Source: Ilumatobacter fluminis (GTDB taxonomy: Bacteria; Actinomycetota; Acidimicrobiia; Acidimicrobiales; Ilumatobacteraceae). Taken from it: DNA of 64,000 bases. Shown here piece by piece: positions 37,702 through 46,043 of the stretch. The notes beneath the pieces are model-generated. The model was not told the origin of the DNA. It did no database searches and was given only the letters and a program-made list of their open reading frames with translations. Position 1 is the first letter of the stretch, and every line of letters starts with the position of its first letter. A program made the translations under genes and the position numbers. The DNA lies in contig NZ_SOAU01000001.1 of the NCBI RefSeq assembly GCF_004364865.1, forward strand, positions 3,814,001-3,878,000. The letters are read 5' to 3'.

Positions 37702-38736
37702 ATGCGTGGTGCTTCGTACTCGTCGTTCGGTGGGCCGATCACGGTCGGCGAGTTGGCCGAACCTGTCGCTGACGCCGCTGGCGCGGTCATCGAGGTGCGG
37801 GCGACCGGCATCTGCCGGAGCGACTGGCACGGGTGGCAGGGACACGACGCCGACATCTCGGTCTTCCCACACGTGCCGGGACACGAGTTCGCCGGCGTCG
37901 TCGTCGACGTCGGCGCCGACGTCGCTCGGTGGCGGCCCGGCGACCGCGTGGCGGTGCCGTTCATCGCCGGTTGTGGAACGTGCGTCTTCTGCCTGGCGGG
38001 CGAGGCCCAGGTCTGTCCCGATCAGACGCAGCCCGGGTTCACGCACTGGGGGTCGTTCGCCGAGCGAGTCGCCGTTCATCACGCCGACTTCAATCTCGTT
38101 GCGCTGCCCGACTCGGTCGACTTCGACACCGGGGCGGCGCTCGGCTGCCGGTTCACGACTGCCTACCGAGCCGTGGTCGACCAGGGCCGGGCCGGCAGCG
38201 GCGACATCGTCGCCGTGTACGGCTGCGGGGGCGTCGGTATCTCGGCGATCATGATCGCCGAGGCGCTCGGCGCTCGGGCCGTCGGGATCGACCCACGCCC
38301 GGAGGCGCGTCGGATCGCGACCGACGCCGGGGCAGCCGCCGTCTTCGATCCGTCCGAGGCACATGACGGACTCCTGCTGCTCGATCCATATGGCCCCCAC
38401 GTCTCGATCGACGCCGTCGGTTCGCCGCGTGTCGTCGCCGATGCGGTGTCGGTCGTGCGGCGTGGGGGCCGACACGTTCAAGTCGGGCTCCTCCCACAGC
38501 CATCGGCGTTCGGTGACGTGACCGCCGGCCGCGTCGTCGCGCACGAGATCGCGATCATCGGCTCGCACGGCATCGCTCCCGCCGGCCTCGAGGGCGTCCT
38601 CGGCCTCGTGGCGAGCGGCGATCTCCAGCCGGATCGGCTGATCGGCGAGCGGGTCGCGCTCGCCGACGGCGTCGACGTCTTGACGAAGCTCGAGACCGAG
38701 CCGGCACTCGGCATGACCGTCATCACCGAGTTCTGA
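37702..38736 (+). CDS. Zinc-dependent medium-chain alcohol dehydrogenase
   Basis: 344 aa. Catalytic zinc ligands are in GICRSDWHGW and PHVPGHEFAG, structural zinc Cys in CGTCVFCLAGEAQVC, and the cofactor loop is YGCGGVGISAIMIA. It resembles the alcohol/sorbitol dehydrogenase branch. The substrate is not clear. CACACT lies 7 nt upstream of the ATG. It converges with the LmbE gene, 6 bp away. Confidence 0.9.
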   Translation: MRGASYSSFGGPITVGELAEPVADAAGAVIEVRATGICRSDWHGWQGHDADISVFPHVPGHEFAGVVVDVGADVARWRPGDRVAVPFIAGCGTCVFCLAGEAQVCPDQTQPGFTHWGSFAERVAVHHADFNLVALPDSVDFDTGAALGCRFTTAYRAVVDQGRAGSGDIVAVYGCGGVGISAIMIAEALGARAVGIDPRPEARRIATDAGAAAVFDPSEAHDGLLLLDPYGPHVSIDAVGSPRVVADAVSVVRRGGRHVQVGLLPQPSAFGDVTAGRVVAHEIAIIGSHGIAPAGLEGVLGLVASGDLQPDRLIGERVALADGVDVLTKLETEPALGMTVITEF

Positions 38737-38742
38737 ACACTC

Positions 38743-39462
38743 CTAGCCGACGAGTTCGAAGGCGGCGGCGAGTTCGACGCCGATGCGGGGACCGGTCGAT
38801 TCGGCCGCACCGCGCAGGAACGCATCGGGCGACGCCATGTCGCCACCGAGGTGTTCGAGGTAGACCCGGTGCGCTTCGAGCGAGCGCACACCGGCGTCGA
38901 AGGTCTCCGTCGTGTCGACGGCATGCGTCGGTTCGGGACTCCCGCTGAACGCGACGAACTGGACCCCCGACCACGCGGCGCCTCGTTCGGGGAACATCCA
39001 CGGGTTGGCCGCGTCGCGAACTGCGTCGAGCAGGGCACGACCGACGGCTCGGTGGTCGGCGTGGTTCCAGCTGTGGCCGCCCCAGGAGTCGCGGAAGTTG
39101 ATCGACAGCACGACCTCGGGTCGGTGGCGTCGGATGGCGGCGGCGAGATCGGCACGAAGATCGAGTCCCTCGACGACCGACCCGTCGGGCAGCCCCAGGA
39201 ACTCGACCTCGTCGACCCCGACGACCGCACAGCTGTCGATCTGTTCCTGGCGCCGCAGTGGGCCGACCTCGACCGGGGGCATCGTGGCGATGCCGGCTTC
39301 GCCGTCGGTGACGAGGACGTACGAGATCTCCTTGCCCTGTCGGGTCCATCGTGCGACGGCAGCGGCGGCGCCGTACTCCATGTCGTCGGGGTGAGCGACG
39401 ACGGCGAGACCTCGACGCCAGTCCTCGGGGAAGATCTCCAACGGTGCCACCACGTCCGACAT
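38743..39462 (-). CDS. PIG-L/LmbE-family N-deacetylase
   Basis: 239 aa. The zinc motif AHPDDMEYG is at residues 23-31, and a second block is SWNHADHRAVGRALLDAV. The family removes acetyl groups from N-acetylglucosamine-type compounds and in actinobacteria includes mycothiol enzymes MshB and Mca. This copy is shorter than those and cannot be assigned to either. TACGCT stands 7 nt before the ATG. lgt follows 22 bp downstream in transcription from another promoter or by read-through from the esterase side. Confidence 0.87.
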   Translation of the reverse strand: MSDVVAPLEIFPEDWRRGLAVVAHPDDMEYGAAAAVARWTRQGKEISYVLVTDGEAGIATMPPVEVGPLRRQEQIDSCAVVGVDEVEFLGLPDGSVVEGLDLRADLAAAIRRHRPEVVLSINFRDSWGGHSWNHADHRAVGRALLDAVRDAANPWMFPERGAAWSGVQFVAFSGSPEPTHAVDTTETFDAGVRSLEAHRVYLEHLGGDMASPDAFLRGAAESTGPRIGVELAAAFELVG

Positions 39463-39469
39463 GCCGCCG

Positions 39470-39475
39470 AGCGTA
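39470..39475 (-). promoter_or_regulatory. -10 hexamer of the LmbE gene
   Basis: TACGCT on the minus strand, 7 nt before the ATG at 39462. Confidence 0.45.
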
Positions 39476-39484
39476 GATGACCGG

Positions 39485-40426
39485 TCAGTCGTCGACGTCG
39501 AGTGCTGCGCCGTCGGGTGCGTCGTCGGCCGTGTCGGGCTCGTCGACCCGCACGGGGTCGGCGACGGTCCCGTCGGTCCCGTCGGCGTCGCCGGCGACCG
39601 GCGTCTCGGGCCACTTCTGGCCGCGGGTGAGGAACAGCCACAGGGCGCCGGCGGCGATGGCGACCAGCGACACCCACTGGTTGAACCGGAGGCCGGCTAT
39701 CTCGTCGGCCGGGTCGATGCGAAGCCCTTCGATCCAGAACCGGCCGGTGCCGTAGCCCATCAGATAGACGGCCATCAGGCGGCCGGGGGCCAGCCGGAAC
39801 CTCCGGTCGACCCAGATGAGGAATCCGGCAAGGGCGAAGTTCCACATCGATTCGTAGAGGAACGTCGGGTGGAACGTGGTGCCCGACTCGTAGCCGGCCG
39901 GGAGGTGGTCGTCGTCGATCTCGAGCGCCCACGGCAGATCGGTCGCACGTCCGTAGAGCTCCTGGTTGAACCAGTTCCCCCAGCGCCCGATCGCCTGGGC
40001 GAGAGCGATCGCCGGGGCCGCGCAGGTGAGCATCACCAGCGGCTCGATGCCGCGTCGCTTCGCCTGCCACATGCCGACGATCACACCGAACAGGAGCCCG
40101 CCCGGGATACCGAGGCCGCCTTCCCAGATCTTCGGGATCGCGCCGAGGTTGTCCTCGAAGCGCTCCCAGTCGGTGGCGACGTGGTAGAGCCGGGCACCGA
40201 TGATGCCGGCGCCGACGCCCCAGATCGCGATCGCGCTGACGTCGTCGGTGGTGCCGGCGCCCTTCTGTTCGAGCAGGCGGCCACACAGCCAGACCGCGGC
40301 GATCACGCCGAGCGCGATCATGAGGCCGTAGGCGCGCAGGTCGAGCGGACCGATCGAGATCGAGCCCGACGGCGGGCTCGGGATCGACGCGACGATGGCG
40401 CCGATGGTCGCGGCGAGCGTGTTCAC
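39485..40426 (-). CDS. lgt: Prolipoprotein diacylglyceryl transferase
   Basis: 313 aa membrane enzyme that attaches diacylglycerol to lipobox Cys, so it acts on lipoproteins such as those encoded elsewhere in the window. The Lgt signature is AIGRWGNWFNQELYGR (about 135-150), with LDLRAYGLMIALGV near the N-terminus and seven membrane helices. The C-terminal 45 residues are an acidic, low-complexity tail. The GTG at 40426 overlaps the stop of the upstream esterase gene by 4 bp. Confidence 0.95.
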   Translation of the reverse strand: MNTLAATIGAIVASIPSPPSGSISIGPLDLRAYGLMIALGVIAAVWLCGRLLEQKGAGTTDDVSAIAIWGVGAGIIGARLYHVATDWERFEDNLGAIPKIWEGGLGIPGGLLFGVIVGMWQAKRRGIEPLVMLTCAAPAIALAQAIGRWGNWFNQELYGRATDLPWALEIDDDHLPAGYESGTTFHPTFLYESMWNFALAGFLIWVDRRFRLAPGRLMAVYLMGYGTGRFWIEGLRIDPADEIAGLRFNQWVSLVAIAAGALWLFLTRGQKWPETPVAGDADGTDGTVADPVRVDEPDTADDAPDGAALDVDD

Positions 40427-41193
40427 GAGGTGACCTCCCGGACGAAGTCGACGGATCCGCGCTCGACGACCTCTCGGTCGTAGTCGCGGGTGGCGACGTG
40501 ATAGCTGCGCTCGAGGAAGGTGCGCTCGACGGGGCCACCCCAGGAGTCGGCGAGGTGGTCTCCGTCGGCCGGGTCGACCACGTGATCGGTGCGCGACGAG
40601 AACAGGCGCAGCGGCATGGCGAGTTCGCCGAACCGGGTCGAGATCGGGGCGACGCCGTCGACGACGAGCGAGCGGATCGGTGCGAGGGGCGTTCCCTCGT
40701 ACGAGATGTCGTGCGAGTCGGGGTCGGCGATGTCGGACGAGCCACCGGGGGCCACACCGAAACCGTCCTCGAGCAGATCGTCGATCATCTCGATCTCGTC
40801 GGCGGTGCGTGGCCGGGTGAGCGGGTTGATGCACACCATGCCGGCGATCGACGGGTCGTCGAGCGCCGACGCGAGCGCCAGCGTCGCACCCATGCTCTGC
40901 CCGGCCAGGACGACGTGGTCGACGCGGGCGGCCAGCCGGGCTCGGGCGGCGGCGACCTCGGCCGACCAATCGGCCCACGTGGTCGGGAGCATGTCGTCGA
41001 TGGTGGTGCCGTGGCCGGGCAGGCGTGGCACCTCGACGTCGAACGAGGCGGCGATCATGGCGTCGGCAACCCCGCGAACCGAGAACGGGCTTCCCGTGAA
41101 GCCGTGGATCACCACGACGCCGACGGCGGAACCGTTGGCGTGGGAGACCGCTTCGCAGCCGGGGAGCACGGAGGGCGTCGCCGTCACCCGCAC
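40423..41193 (-). CDS. Alpha/beta hydrolase (carboxylesterase/monoacylglycerol lipase type)
   Basis: 256 aa. The oxyanion motif is VIHGFTGSP, the nucleophile elbow VLAGQSMGATLAL, the Asp is in SSRTDHVVDP and the His in ERSYHVATRDYD, so the triad is complete. It resembles cytoplasmic carboxylesterases that cleave short acyl or glyceryl esters. The GTG at 41193 is preferred; the frame extends to 41370 but would cross the divergent TetR gene. It is coupled to lgt by a 4-bp overlap and probably controlled by that TetR protein. Confidence 0.88.
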   Translation of the reverse strand: MRVTATPSVLPGCEAVSHANGSAVGVVVIHGFTGSPFSVRGVADAMIAASFDVEVPRLPGHGTTIDDMLPTTWADWSAEVAAARARLAARVDHVVLAGQSMGATLALASALDDPSIAGMVCINPLTRPRTADEIEMIDDLLEDGFGVAPGGSSDIADPDSHDISYEGTPLAPIRSLVVDGVAPISTRFGELAMPLRLFSSRTDHVVDPADGDHLADSWGGPVERTFLERSYHVATRDYDREVVERGSVDFVREVTS

Positions 41194-41249
41194 GTTTCTA
41201 CCAGCACCCCGGTCGGAACCCGCCGACACCAGGCCCGGGGCGCCCGACT

Positions 41250-41263
41250 TGACCCGTGGGTCA
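41250..41263. promoter_or_regulatory. Candidate TetR operator
   Basis: TGACCCGTGGGTCA is a perfect palindrome with a 2-bp centre in the gap between the esterase/lgt operon and the divergent tetR gene, 21 nt from the tetR start and 56 nt from the esterase start. Confidence 0.55.
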
Positions 41264-41284
41264 GGCGACGGCTGAACTGGGCCG

Positions 41285-41920
41285 ATGGGAGGCACGTCGG
41301 GCACCGCATCGGCATCGACCGGCGAACGTGCCGGCGAGCGGCGGCTGACCGAACAGGGCCGCGAGCGCAAGGAGCAGCTCGTCGCCGCCGCGATGGAGCT
41401 GTTCGCCGACCGCGGCTACGCCGCCACCCGTATCAGCGACATCTGTGCCGAGGCCGGTGTCGCGAAGGGGCTCTTCTACTGGTACTTCCCGACCAAGGTC
41501 GATCTGTTCAACGAACTCGTCCGCACGATGCGGCAGCGATTGCGGCGCGCCCAGGCCGAGGCGATGGCGGCGGAGTCGTCGGCGCTCGACAAGATCCGCG
41601 CCGGCACCGAGGCGAGCGTCGGGTTCATCGCCGAACACGCCCACTACTTCGCACTGGTCGAGGTCGAACGCGCCGATCCGGCGGTCACCGAGGCGCTCAA
41701 GAGCACGAACCGCGTCTACCGCGACGACGTGGTCGCGTTGATCCGACAGGCCCAGGCCGACGGCGAGGTCGCGGACGGCGACCCACGACTGCTGGCGCTC
41801 GGCGTGCTGGGGGCCGTGTCGTCGTTCGGCAGCGCCTTCCGGAACGGCCAGATCGATCTCGACCCCGACGACCTCGCCCCGTTCGTCGGCCGGTGGGTGG
41901 TCGGCGCACTGCGCGCCTGA
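41285..41920 (+). CDS. TetR-family transcriptional repressor
   Basis: 211 aa. The helix-turn-helix reads AMELFADRGYAATRISDICAEAGVAKGLFYWYFPTKVDLF (split here over residues 38-77), typical TetR. The C-terminal ligand-binding domain is helical with no assigned ligand. It is divergent from the esterase-lgt operon and close to a TGACCC palindrome, its probable target. It converges with the HD-GYP gene, 20 bp away. Confidence 0.93.
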   Translation: MGGTSGTASASTGERAGERRLTEQGRERKEQLVAAAMELFADRGYAATRISDICAEAGVAKGLFYWYFPTKVDLFNELVRTMRQRLRRAQAEAMAAESSALDKIRAGTEASVGFIAEHAHYFALVEVERADPAVTEALKSTNRVYRDDVVALIRQAQADGEVADGDPRLLALGVLGAVSSFGSAFRNGQIDLDPDDLAPFVGRWVVGALRA

Positions 41921-41940
41921 CCGGCGCCGTCGCCGATCCG

Positions 41941-43752
41941 CTACTTCAGCTGTTCGCCGAGTTCGGGGTCTCGTGCCGAGATCACCGACACGAACGCGTC
42001 GACCACCTCGGGGTCGAACTGGCCGTTGCGGCCCGACACCACGAACCGTGCCGCTTCGTCCTTCGCCCACGCCCGCTTGTACGGGCGCTTGCTGCACAAG
42101 GCGTCGTACACGTCGGCGACGGCGACGATCCGCCCGCTCAATGCGATCGACTGATGACTCAACCCGAGCGGGTAGCCGCTGCCGTCCCACCACTCGTGGT
42201 GCGATTGCGCGATCTCGGCCGCCATCTGGAACAGCGGTGCCGAGTTACCCGACAGGATGCGGTGCCCCATCGAGGTGTGCGACTTCATCATCTCGTACTC
42301 CTCGACGGTCAGCGGACCGGTCTTGAAGAGCACCGAGTCGGGCACGGCGACCTTGCCGATGTCGTGGAGGCGTGCGGCCAGCCGCATCAGTTCGCACCAC
42401 TCGGGCGACTTGCCGATGGCGTGACCGATCTCGGCGGCGAGGTCGCCGACGCGATCGGTGTGCGCGCCGGTGTCGGCGTCGCGGAACTCGGTGAGGATCG
42501 CCAGTTGTTCGAACGCTTCGAGGTGGAGCGACTCGTGCTCGGGACGCACCACGATCGACGGCGTCGTGTCGCTGCGATCGGTCGTCCGCAGCCGGAGGAT
42601 CTCGGCCTCGGCGCGGGCGTTCTGGGTCTCGTGGGCGACTTGCAGGGTGCGCAACCGGAGGTCGGCCGCGTGCGTGAAGATCTTGCGGTACTCGTCGTCG
42701 TGCACCTCACGACGTTCGAGCGCTTCCTCGAACCGTCCGCTGCGCTTGAACGCAGTGGCCAGCAGGTCGTTGATCTCGAGTTCGTATTCCTTGGCCTCGG
42801 TGCGCTCCGACATGTCGAGCGCCGCCTGGAGCACGGCGATCGCCTCGTCGAGGGCACCACGGCGGAGGGCGACCCGCCCTTCGGCCGTCATCAAGGCGAG
42901 CTGCGCCGCCGTGGTGGGCTCGGTGCCTTCCTCGGACTGTTCGGCGAGTGAGCGCCGCGCCTCGGCGAAACACTCGGCGGCCTTCTGGTGGTCGGCCAAG
43001 CCCATGTACGACTCGGCCAGGTCGGCGAGCAGGTTGGCGACGATCGAGGGGCTGTTCTCGCGAGCGATCTCGACCGCTCGTCGGCCGAGCGACACGGCGG
43101 GGAGGTACTCGGAGCGTGAGGCCCGGATGCGTGCGACGTTGCCGAGGATGAGCGCGACGAACTCCTGGCGACCGAACGGTTCGGCGACGGCGAGCGCCTG
43201 CTCGTAGGTGACGATCGCCCGGTCGTTGTCGCCCATCGAGTGATAGATCGCCGCGATCGTGTTGAGGATGTTGCCGCTGTCGACCCCGTCGGCGCCGTCG
43301 ACGGCGGCCTGATAGGTGTCGAGGGCACGCAGGCAGTGGTCGAGCGCCTCGGAGAAGTTCGATGCCTGGTAGTGGATGATGCCGAGCAGGTGGGTCGCCC
43401 ATGCGTCGACCAGCCCGGCGCCGCACGACTGGGCGACCTCGCTGGCCTCCATTGCGAGACCGAAGGCGTCTTCGGGGTCGCCGCCCAGGTGGGCCAGACT
43501 CGCAAGTCGGTAGAGGGCCTCGGCCTCGCCCGCACGGTCGCCTTCGGCGCGGGCGACCACGCGAGCCTGCAACGCATAGTTGCGGGCGTCCTCGGGCTGG
43601 CTGTGCCGCGCGTGCGCCGCTCGCTCGAGCAGTTCGCGCACGGCGGGCGACGCGCCCGAATCCGCGGTCGTTGTCTTCGACTCCACGATTGGTGCATCGG
43701 CATCGATCGCGCCGAGCTTGAAGGGTTCTTGAAAACGGCACAACGGTGTCAT
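41941..43752 (-). CDS. TPR-repeat HD-GYP cyclic di-GMP phosphodiesterase
   Basis: 603 aa. Residues about 40-385 are tetratricopeptide-type repeats (for example NFSEALDHCLRALDTYQAA and DNDRAIVTYEQALAVAEPFG), followed by a short coiled coil. The C-terminal HD-GYP domain has HDIGK, HTSMGHRIL, and HHEWWDGSGYP with GYP intact, and RIVAVADVYDALCSKRPYK. It should hydrolyse cyclic di-GMP, with the repeats as a protein-binding sensor. It has no receiver domain. The ATG at 43752 is chosen; upstream frame to 44400 is antisense to the protease gene. Confidence 0.92.
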   Translation of the reverse strand: MTPLCRFQEPFKLGAIDADAPIVESKTTTADSGASPAVRELLERAAHARHSQPEDARNYALQARVVARAEGDRAGEAEALYRLASLAHLGGDPEDAFGLAMEASEVAQSCGAGLVDAWATHLLGIIHYQASNFSEALDHCLRALDTYQAAVDGADGVDSGNILNTIAAIYHSMGDNDRAIVTYEQALAVAEPFGRQEFVALILGNVARIRASRSEYLPAVSLGRRAVEIARENSPSIVANLLADLAESYMGLADHQKAAECFAEARRSLAEQSEEGTEPTTAAQLALMTAEGRVALRRGALDEAIAVLQAALDMSERTEAKEYELEINDLLATAFKRSGRFEEALERREVHDDEYRKIFTHAADLRLRTLQVAHETQNARAEAEILRLRTTDRSDTTPSIVVRPEHESLHLEAFEQLAILTEFRDADTGAHTDRVGDLAAEIGHAIGKSPEWCELMRLAARLHDIGKVAVPDSVLFKTGPLTVEEYEMMKSHTSMGHRILSGNSAPLFQMAAEIAQSHHEWWDGSGYPLGLSHQSIALSGRIVAVADVYDALCSKRPYKRAWAKDEAARFVVSGRNGQFDPEVVDAFVSVISARDPELGEQLK

Positions 43753-43798
43753 CACAGGCGAACCTGCTGGTCGCGACACCGGTACGTCGTCGAGTCCG

Positions 43799-43804
43799 TA
43801 TCCT
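43799..43804 (+). promoter_or_regulatory. -10 hexamer of the M48 protease gene
   Basis: TATCCT, 8 nt before the ATG at 43813. Confidence 0.45.
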
Positions 43805-43812
43805 TTCGTGCG

Positions 43813-44712
43813 ATGGAGCCGGCGGTCGACGCCCGAGGACGGCACCTCGAGCGGTCTGCGCTCACGGCGTTGCTCCCTGTCGTCGCGCTCCTCCCCTTCT
43901 GGCTGCTCGCGATGGTCGTGATCTGGCTGCCGGTCCGCCTGATCGTCGACATCCCGATCTGGGTGCTGCCGCTCGTGTGGCTCGTGGCCGGATCGTTGCT
44001 GTTCATCCCGTCGGTGCAGGTCGCCGTGCTGAGTCCGCTGTTCGGAGCGAGGCAGCCCACCGAGGAGGAGCAGGCGATCATCGCCCCGATCTGGCGCGAC
44101 CTGGCGATCGCCGCGAACCTGCCGTCGTACCGGTACGCGATCCGGGTGATCGACTCCGACGAACTCAACGCGTTCGCCTGCGGCGGACACCTCGTGGTGG
44201 TCACCACGTTCGCGCTCGAGGAACTCACCGATCGCGAGCTCTCGGGCGTGTTGGCGCACGAGCTCAGTCATCACCTCGGCTTCCACACGTTTGCGCTCAC
44301 CGTCGGACACTGGCTCTCGCTGCCGGTCATCGCGCTGGCGCGGATCGGATTCTTCTTCCAGAACGTCGCTCGAGCCGCCACCGATTCGTTCGTGTCGCAC
44401 TCAGCTGCGCTCACCGCGCTGGGTCGAATCGCCTCCGGCATCCTCTACGCGATCTCGTGGGTGTTCCTCGCCGCGTTGTACGCATCGGATGCGCTCGGGA
44501 ATCTCGTGGGCCACGGGTCGGAGTTCGAAGCCGACCGGCGCGCCGTGCGGATGGGGTACGGCCGAGCGCTCGCCGACGCGCTGCGTCAGGTCATCCGCCT
44601 GGGTGGCGGCACCCGGACGGTCGGTTGGCGAGCCCGCCTCACCACCTCGCACCCGCCGGCTCGCACCCGGGTCGCCCGCATCGAAGCGATGATGCGGCAC
44701 CCCAGCCAATAA
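43813..44712 (+). CDS. M48-family membrane zinc metalloprotease
   Basis: 299 aa. Two N-terminal membrane helices (about 17-65) precede the zinc motif LAHELSHH at about residues 149-156; the third ligand Glu is in GSEFEADRRAV. More membrane segments lie between them, as in HtpX-like proteases that degrade misfolded membrane proteins from the cytoplasmic side. ACGGHLVVVT is a conserved beta strand. It is divergent from the HD-GYP gene and ends at a palindrome cluster. Confidence 0.92.
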   Translation: MEPAVDARGRHLERSALTALLPVVALLPFWLLAMVVIWLPVRLIVDIPIWVLPLVWLVAGSLLFIPSVQVAVLSPLFGARQPTEEEQAIIAPIWRDLAIAANLPSYRYAIRVIDSDELNAFACGGHLVVVTTFALEELTDRELSGVLAHELSHHLGFHTFALTVGHWLSLPVIALARIGFFFQNVARAATDSFVSHSAALTALGRIASGILYAISWVFLAALYASDALGNLVGHGSEFEADRRAVRMGYGRALADALRQVIRLGGGTRTVGWRARLTTSHPPARTRVARIEAMMRHPSQ

Positions 44713-44715
44713 CCA

Positions 44716-44851
44716 GTCGGTTGATGTCACGTCGGTTGAGGTCAGACCCCAACCGACATCCGGCCGACTGGGCTGATCAGGTTGTCCGTCGGTTGGGGTC
44801 TGACCTCATCCGACACGCTGGTCGGTCGGTCGATGTCTGACATCATCCGAC
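44716..44851. repeat. Cluster of REP-like 27-bp palindromic units
   Basis: Unit 1 is 44731-44757 (GTCGGTTG..CAACCGAC stem). Unit 2 at 44788-44814 is its inverse with one mismatch. Unit 3 at 44825-44851 matches unit 1 at 21 of 27 positions. A fragment of a unit is at 44716-44729. All share the frame GTCGG-N-GA-N-GTC-N-GAC-N-CCGAC. The cluster fills the 148-bp gap between convergent genes and may double as a terminator. Confidence 0.75.
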
Positions 44852-44860
44852 TCATCCGAC

Positions 44861-45328
44861 TCAGCCGGCGGCGACGTCGGCGACGACCGCGTCGAGGTGG
44901 GTGACGAGATCGGCCGGTGCGACGCCGATGTCGAGGCCGCGTTTGCCGCCGCTGACGTACACGACGTCGTAGACGGTGGCGATCTCGTCGACGACCGTGC
45001 GGAGCCGCTTCTTCTGACCGAACGGGCTGATGCCGCCGCGCACGTAGCCGGTGATCCGTTCGGCGACGGACGGGTCGCACATCTCGACCCGCTTCGCACC
45101 GAGCGCCCGGCCGACGGCTTTGAGGGCGAGCTTTCCGCTCACCGGGACGATGGCGACCGCCTGCTCGCCGTCCGCGGTGACGAGGAGCGTCTTGAACACC
45201 TGGTCGGGGTCGAGGCCGAGCTTGGTCGCCGCCTCCATCCCGAAGTCGTGCCCGTCGCCGTCGTGCTCGTATTCGTGCGTCGTGTAGGCGATGCCGGCGG
45301 CATCGAGTTCGTTGATCGCCGGGGTCAC
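44861..45328 (-). CDS. ybaK: YbaK/EbsC-type Cys-tRNA(Pro) deacylase
   Basis: 155 aa, a free-standing editing enzyme that removes Cys from mischarged tRNA-Pro. Blocks include AAGIAYTTHEYEHD, the catalytic Lys in VFKTLLVTADG, VPVSGKLALKAVGRALGAKRVEM and GYVRGGISPFGQKKRL. The GTG at 45328 follows a CATACT hexamer by 7 nt. It is divergent from the thioesterase gene. Confidence 0.9.
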   Translation of the reverse strand: MTPAINELDAAGIAYTTHEYEHDGDGHDFGMEAATKLGLDPDQVFKTLLVTADGEQAVAIVPVSGKLALKAVGRALGAKRVEMCDPSVAERITGYVRGGISPFGQKKRLRTVVDEIATVYDVVYVSGGKRGLDIGVAPADLVTHLDAVVADVAAG

Positions 45329-45396
45329 GGTGTCGAGTATGCCGGTCGTCCCCGGCCGGCGCGAAGGCGATTCCGGCGGGTGGTGCCGTGTCGGGG

Positions 45397-45402
45397 TACG
45401 GT
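45397..45402 (+). promoter_or_regulatory. -10 hexamer of the thioesterase gene
   Basis: TACGGT, 7 nt before the GTG at 45410. Confidence 0.45.
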
Positions 45403-45409
45403 CGCCGAC

Positions 45410-45832
45410 GTGCGTATCTCGGTCGACCCGTCTCTCGATCCCGCCTCGTACGGCTTCACGCACCAGCTGCGTGTCCGCTTCGCGGAGACCGACGCGATGG
45501 GGATCGTGCACCACAGCCGGTACCTGCCGATGCTCGAAGAAGCACGGGTCGCGTACCTCCGGCACATCGGCCACCCGTACGACGAGATCCGGGCCGAGGG
45601 GGTCGACATGAGCGTGATCGAGGCGTGGTGTCAGTACCGCAAACCGTTGCGGTTCGACGACGTCGTCGACGTACACCTCGACGTGGCGACGGTGGAACGG
45701 GCCTCGTTCCAGATGAGCTACCTGCTCACGGTCGAGGGCGAGGTTCGGGCAACGGGGGTCACGGCCCACGGCTGCGTGACCACCGAGGGTCGGCCCACCC
45801 GGGTGCCGACCTGGCTCCGCGACCTCGTCTGA
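45410..45832 (+). CDS. Acyl-CoA thioesterase, YbgC/4-hydroxybenzoyl-CoA type
   Basis: 140 aa hot-dog fold enzyme. VRFAETDAMGIVHHSRYLPMLEEAR carries the catalytic Asp of the YbgC family (ETDAMG), followed by AWCQYRKPLRFDDVVDV. It hydrolyses acyl-CoA esters in the cytoplasm. The GTG at 45410 has TACGGT 7 nt upstream. A stem-loop follows its stop. Confidence 0.9.
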   Translation: MRISVDPSLDPASYGFTHQLRVRFAETDAMGIVHHSRYLPMLEEARVAYLRHIGHPYDEIRAEGVDMSVIEAWCQYRKPLRFDDVVDVHLDVATVERASFQMSYLLTVEGEVRATGVTAHGCVTTEGRPTRVPTWLRDLV

Positions 45833-45880
45833 AACACTCGACGGCACGGGGCTCGACGGCACGAGGCTCGATCGGTCGGT

Positions 45881-45914
45881 CGACCCGACACCCCCGTGAA
45901 TGAGTGTCGGGTCG
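45881..45914 (+). terminator. Stem-loop after the thioesterase gene
   Basis: CGACCCGACAC (45881-45891) pairs perfectly with 45904-45914 around a 12-nt loop, 48 nt past the stop at 45832. No U-run follows. Just upstream the phrase CTCGACGGCAC occurs twice, 15 bp apart. The remainder of the gap to 46044 is unusually AT-rich and carries the promoter of the next gene. Confidence 0.55.
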
Positions 45915-46031
45915 CCGACGTGTCCAGATCTTCGGAACCACCCACTGCCTCGGATGCGTTCGGACATCGAAACGGCAACAAATATCCTTGTCATTGCAGA
46001 TAATCGCATCGATCTCAAACAGATGTTCCGC

Positions 46032-46037
46032 TACCAT
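46032..46037 (+). promoter_or_regulatory. -10 hexamer of the DUF222/HNH gene
   Basis: TACCAT, 6 nt before the ATG at 46044, at the end of an AT-rich stretch (about 45960-46030). Confidence 0.5.
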
Positions 46038-46043
46038 GGATTC

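Noticed and set aside
44897-45409. Upstream extension of the thioesterase over ybaK
   Set aside because: The extension is antisense to ybaK and not conserved in style; the GTG at 45410 begins the hot-dog domain and has a promoter hexamer.
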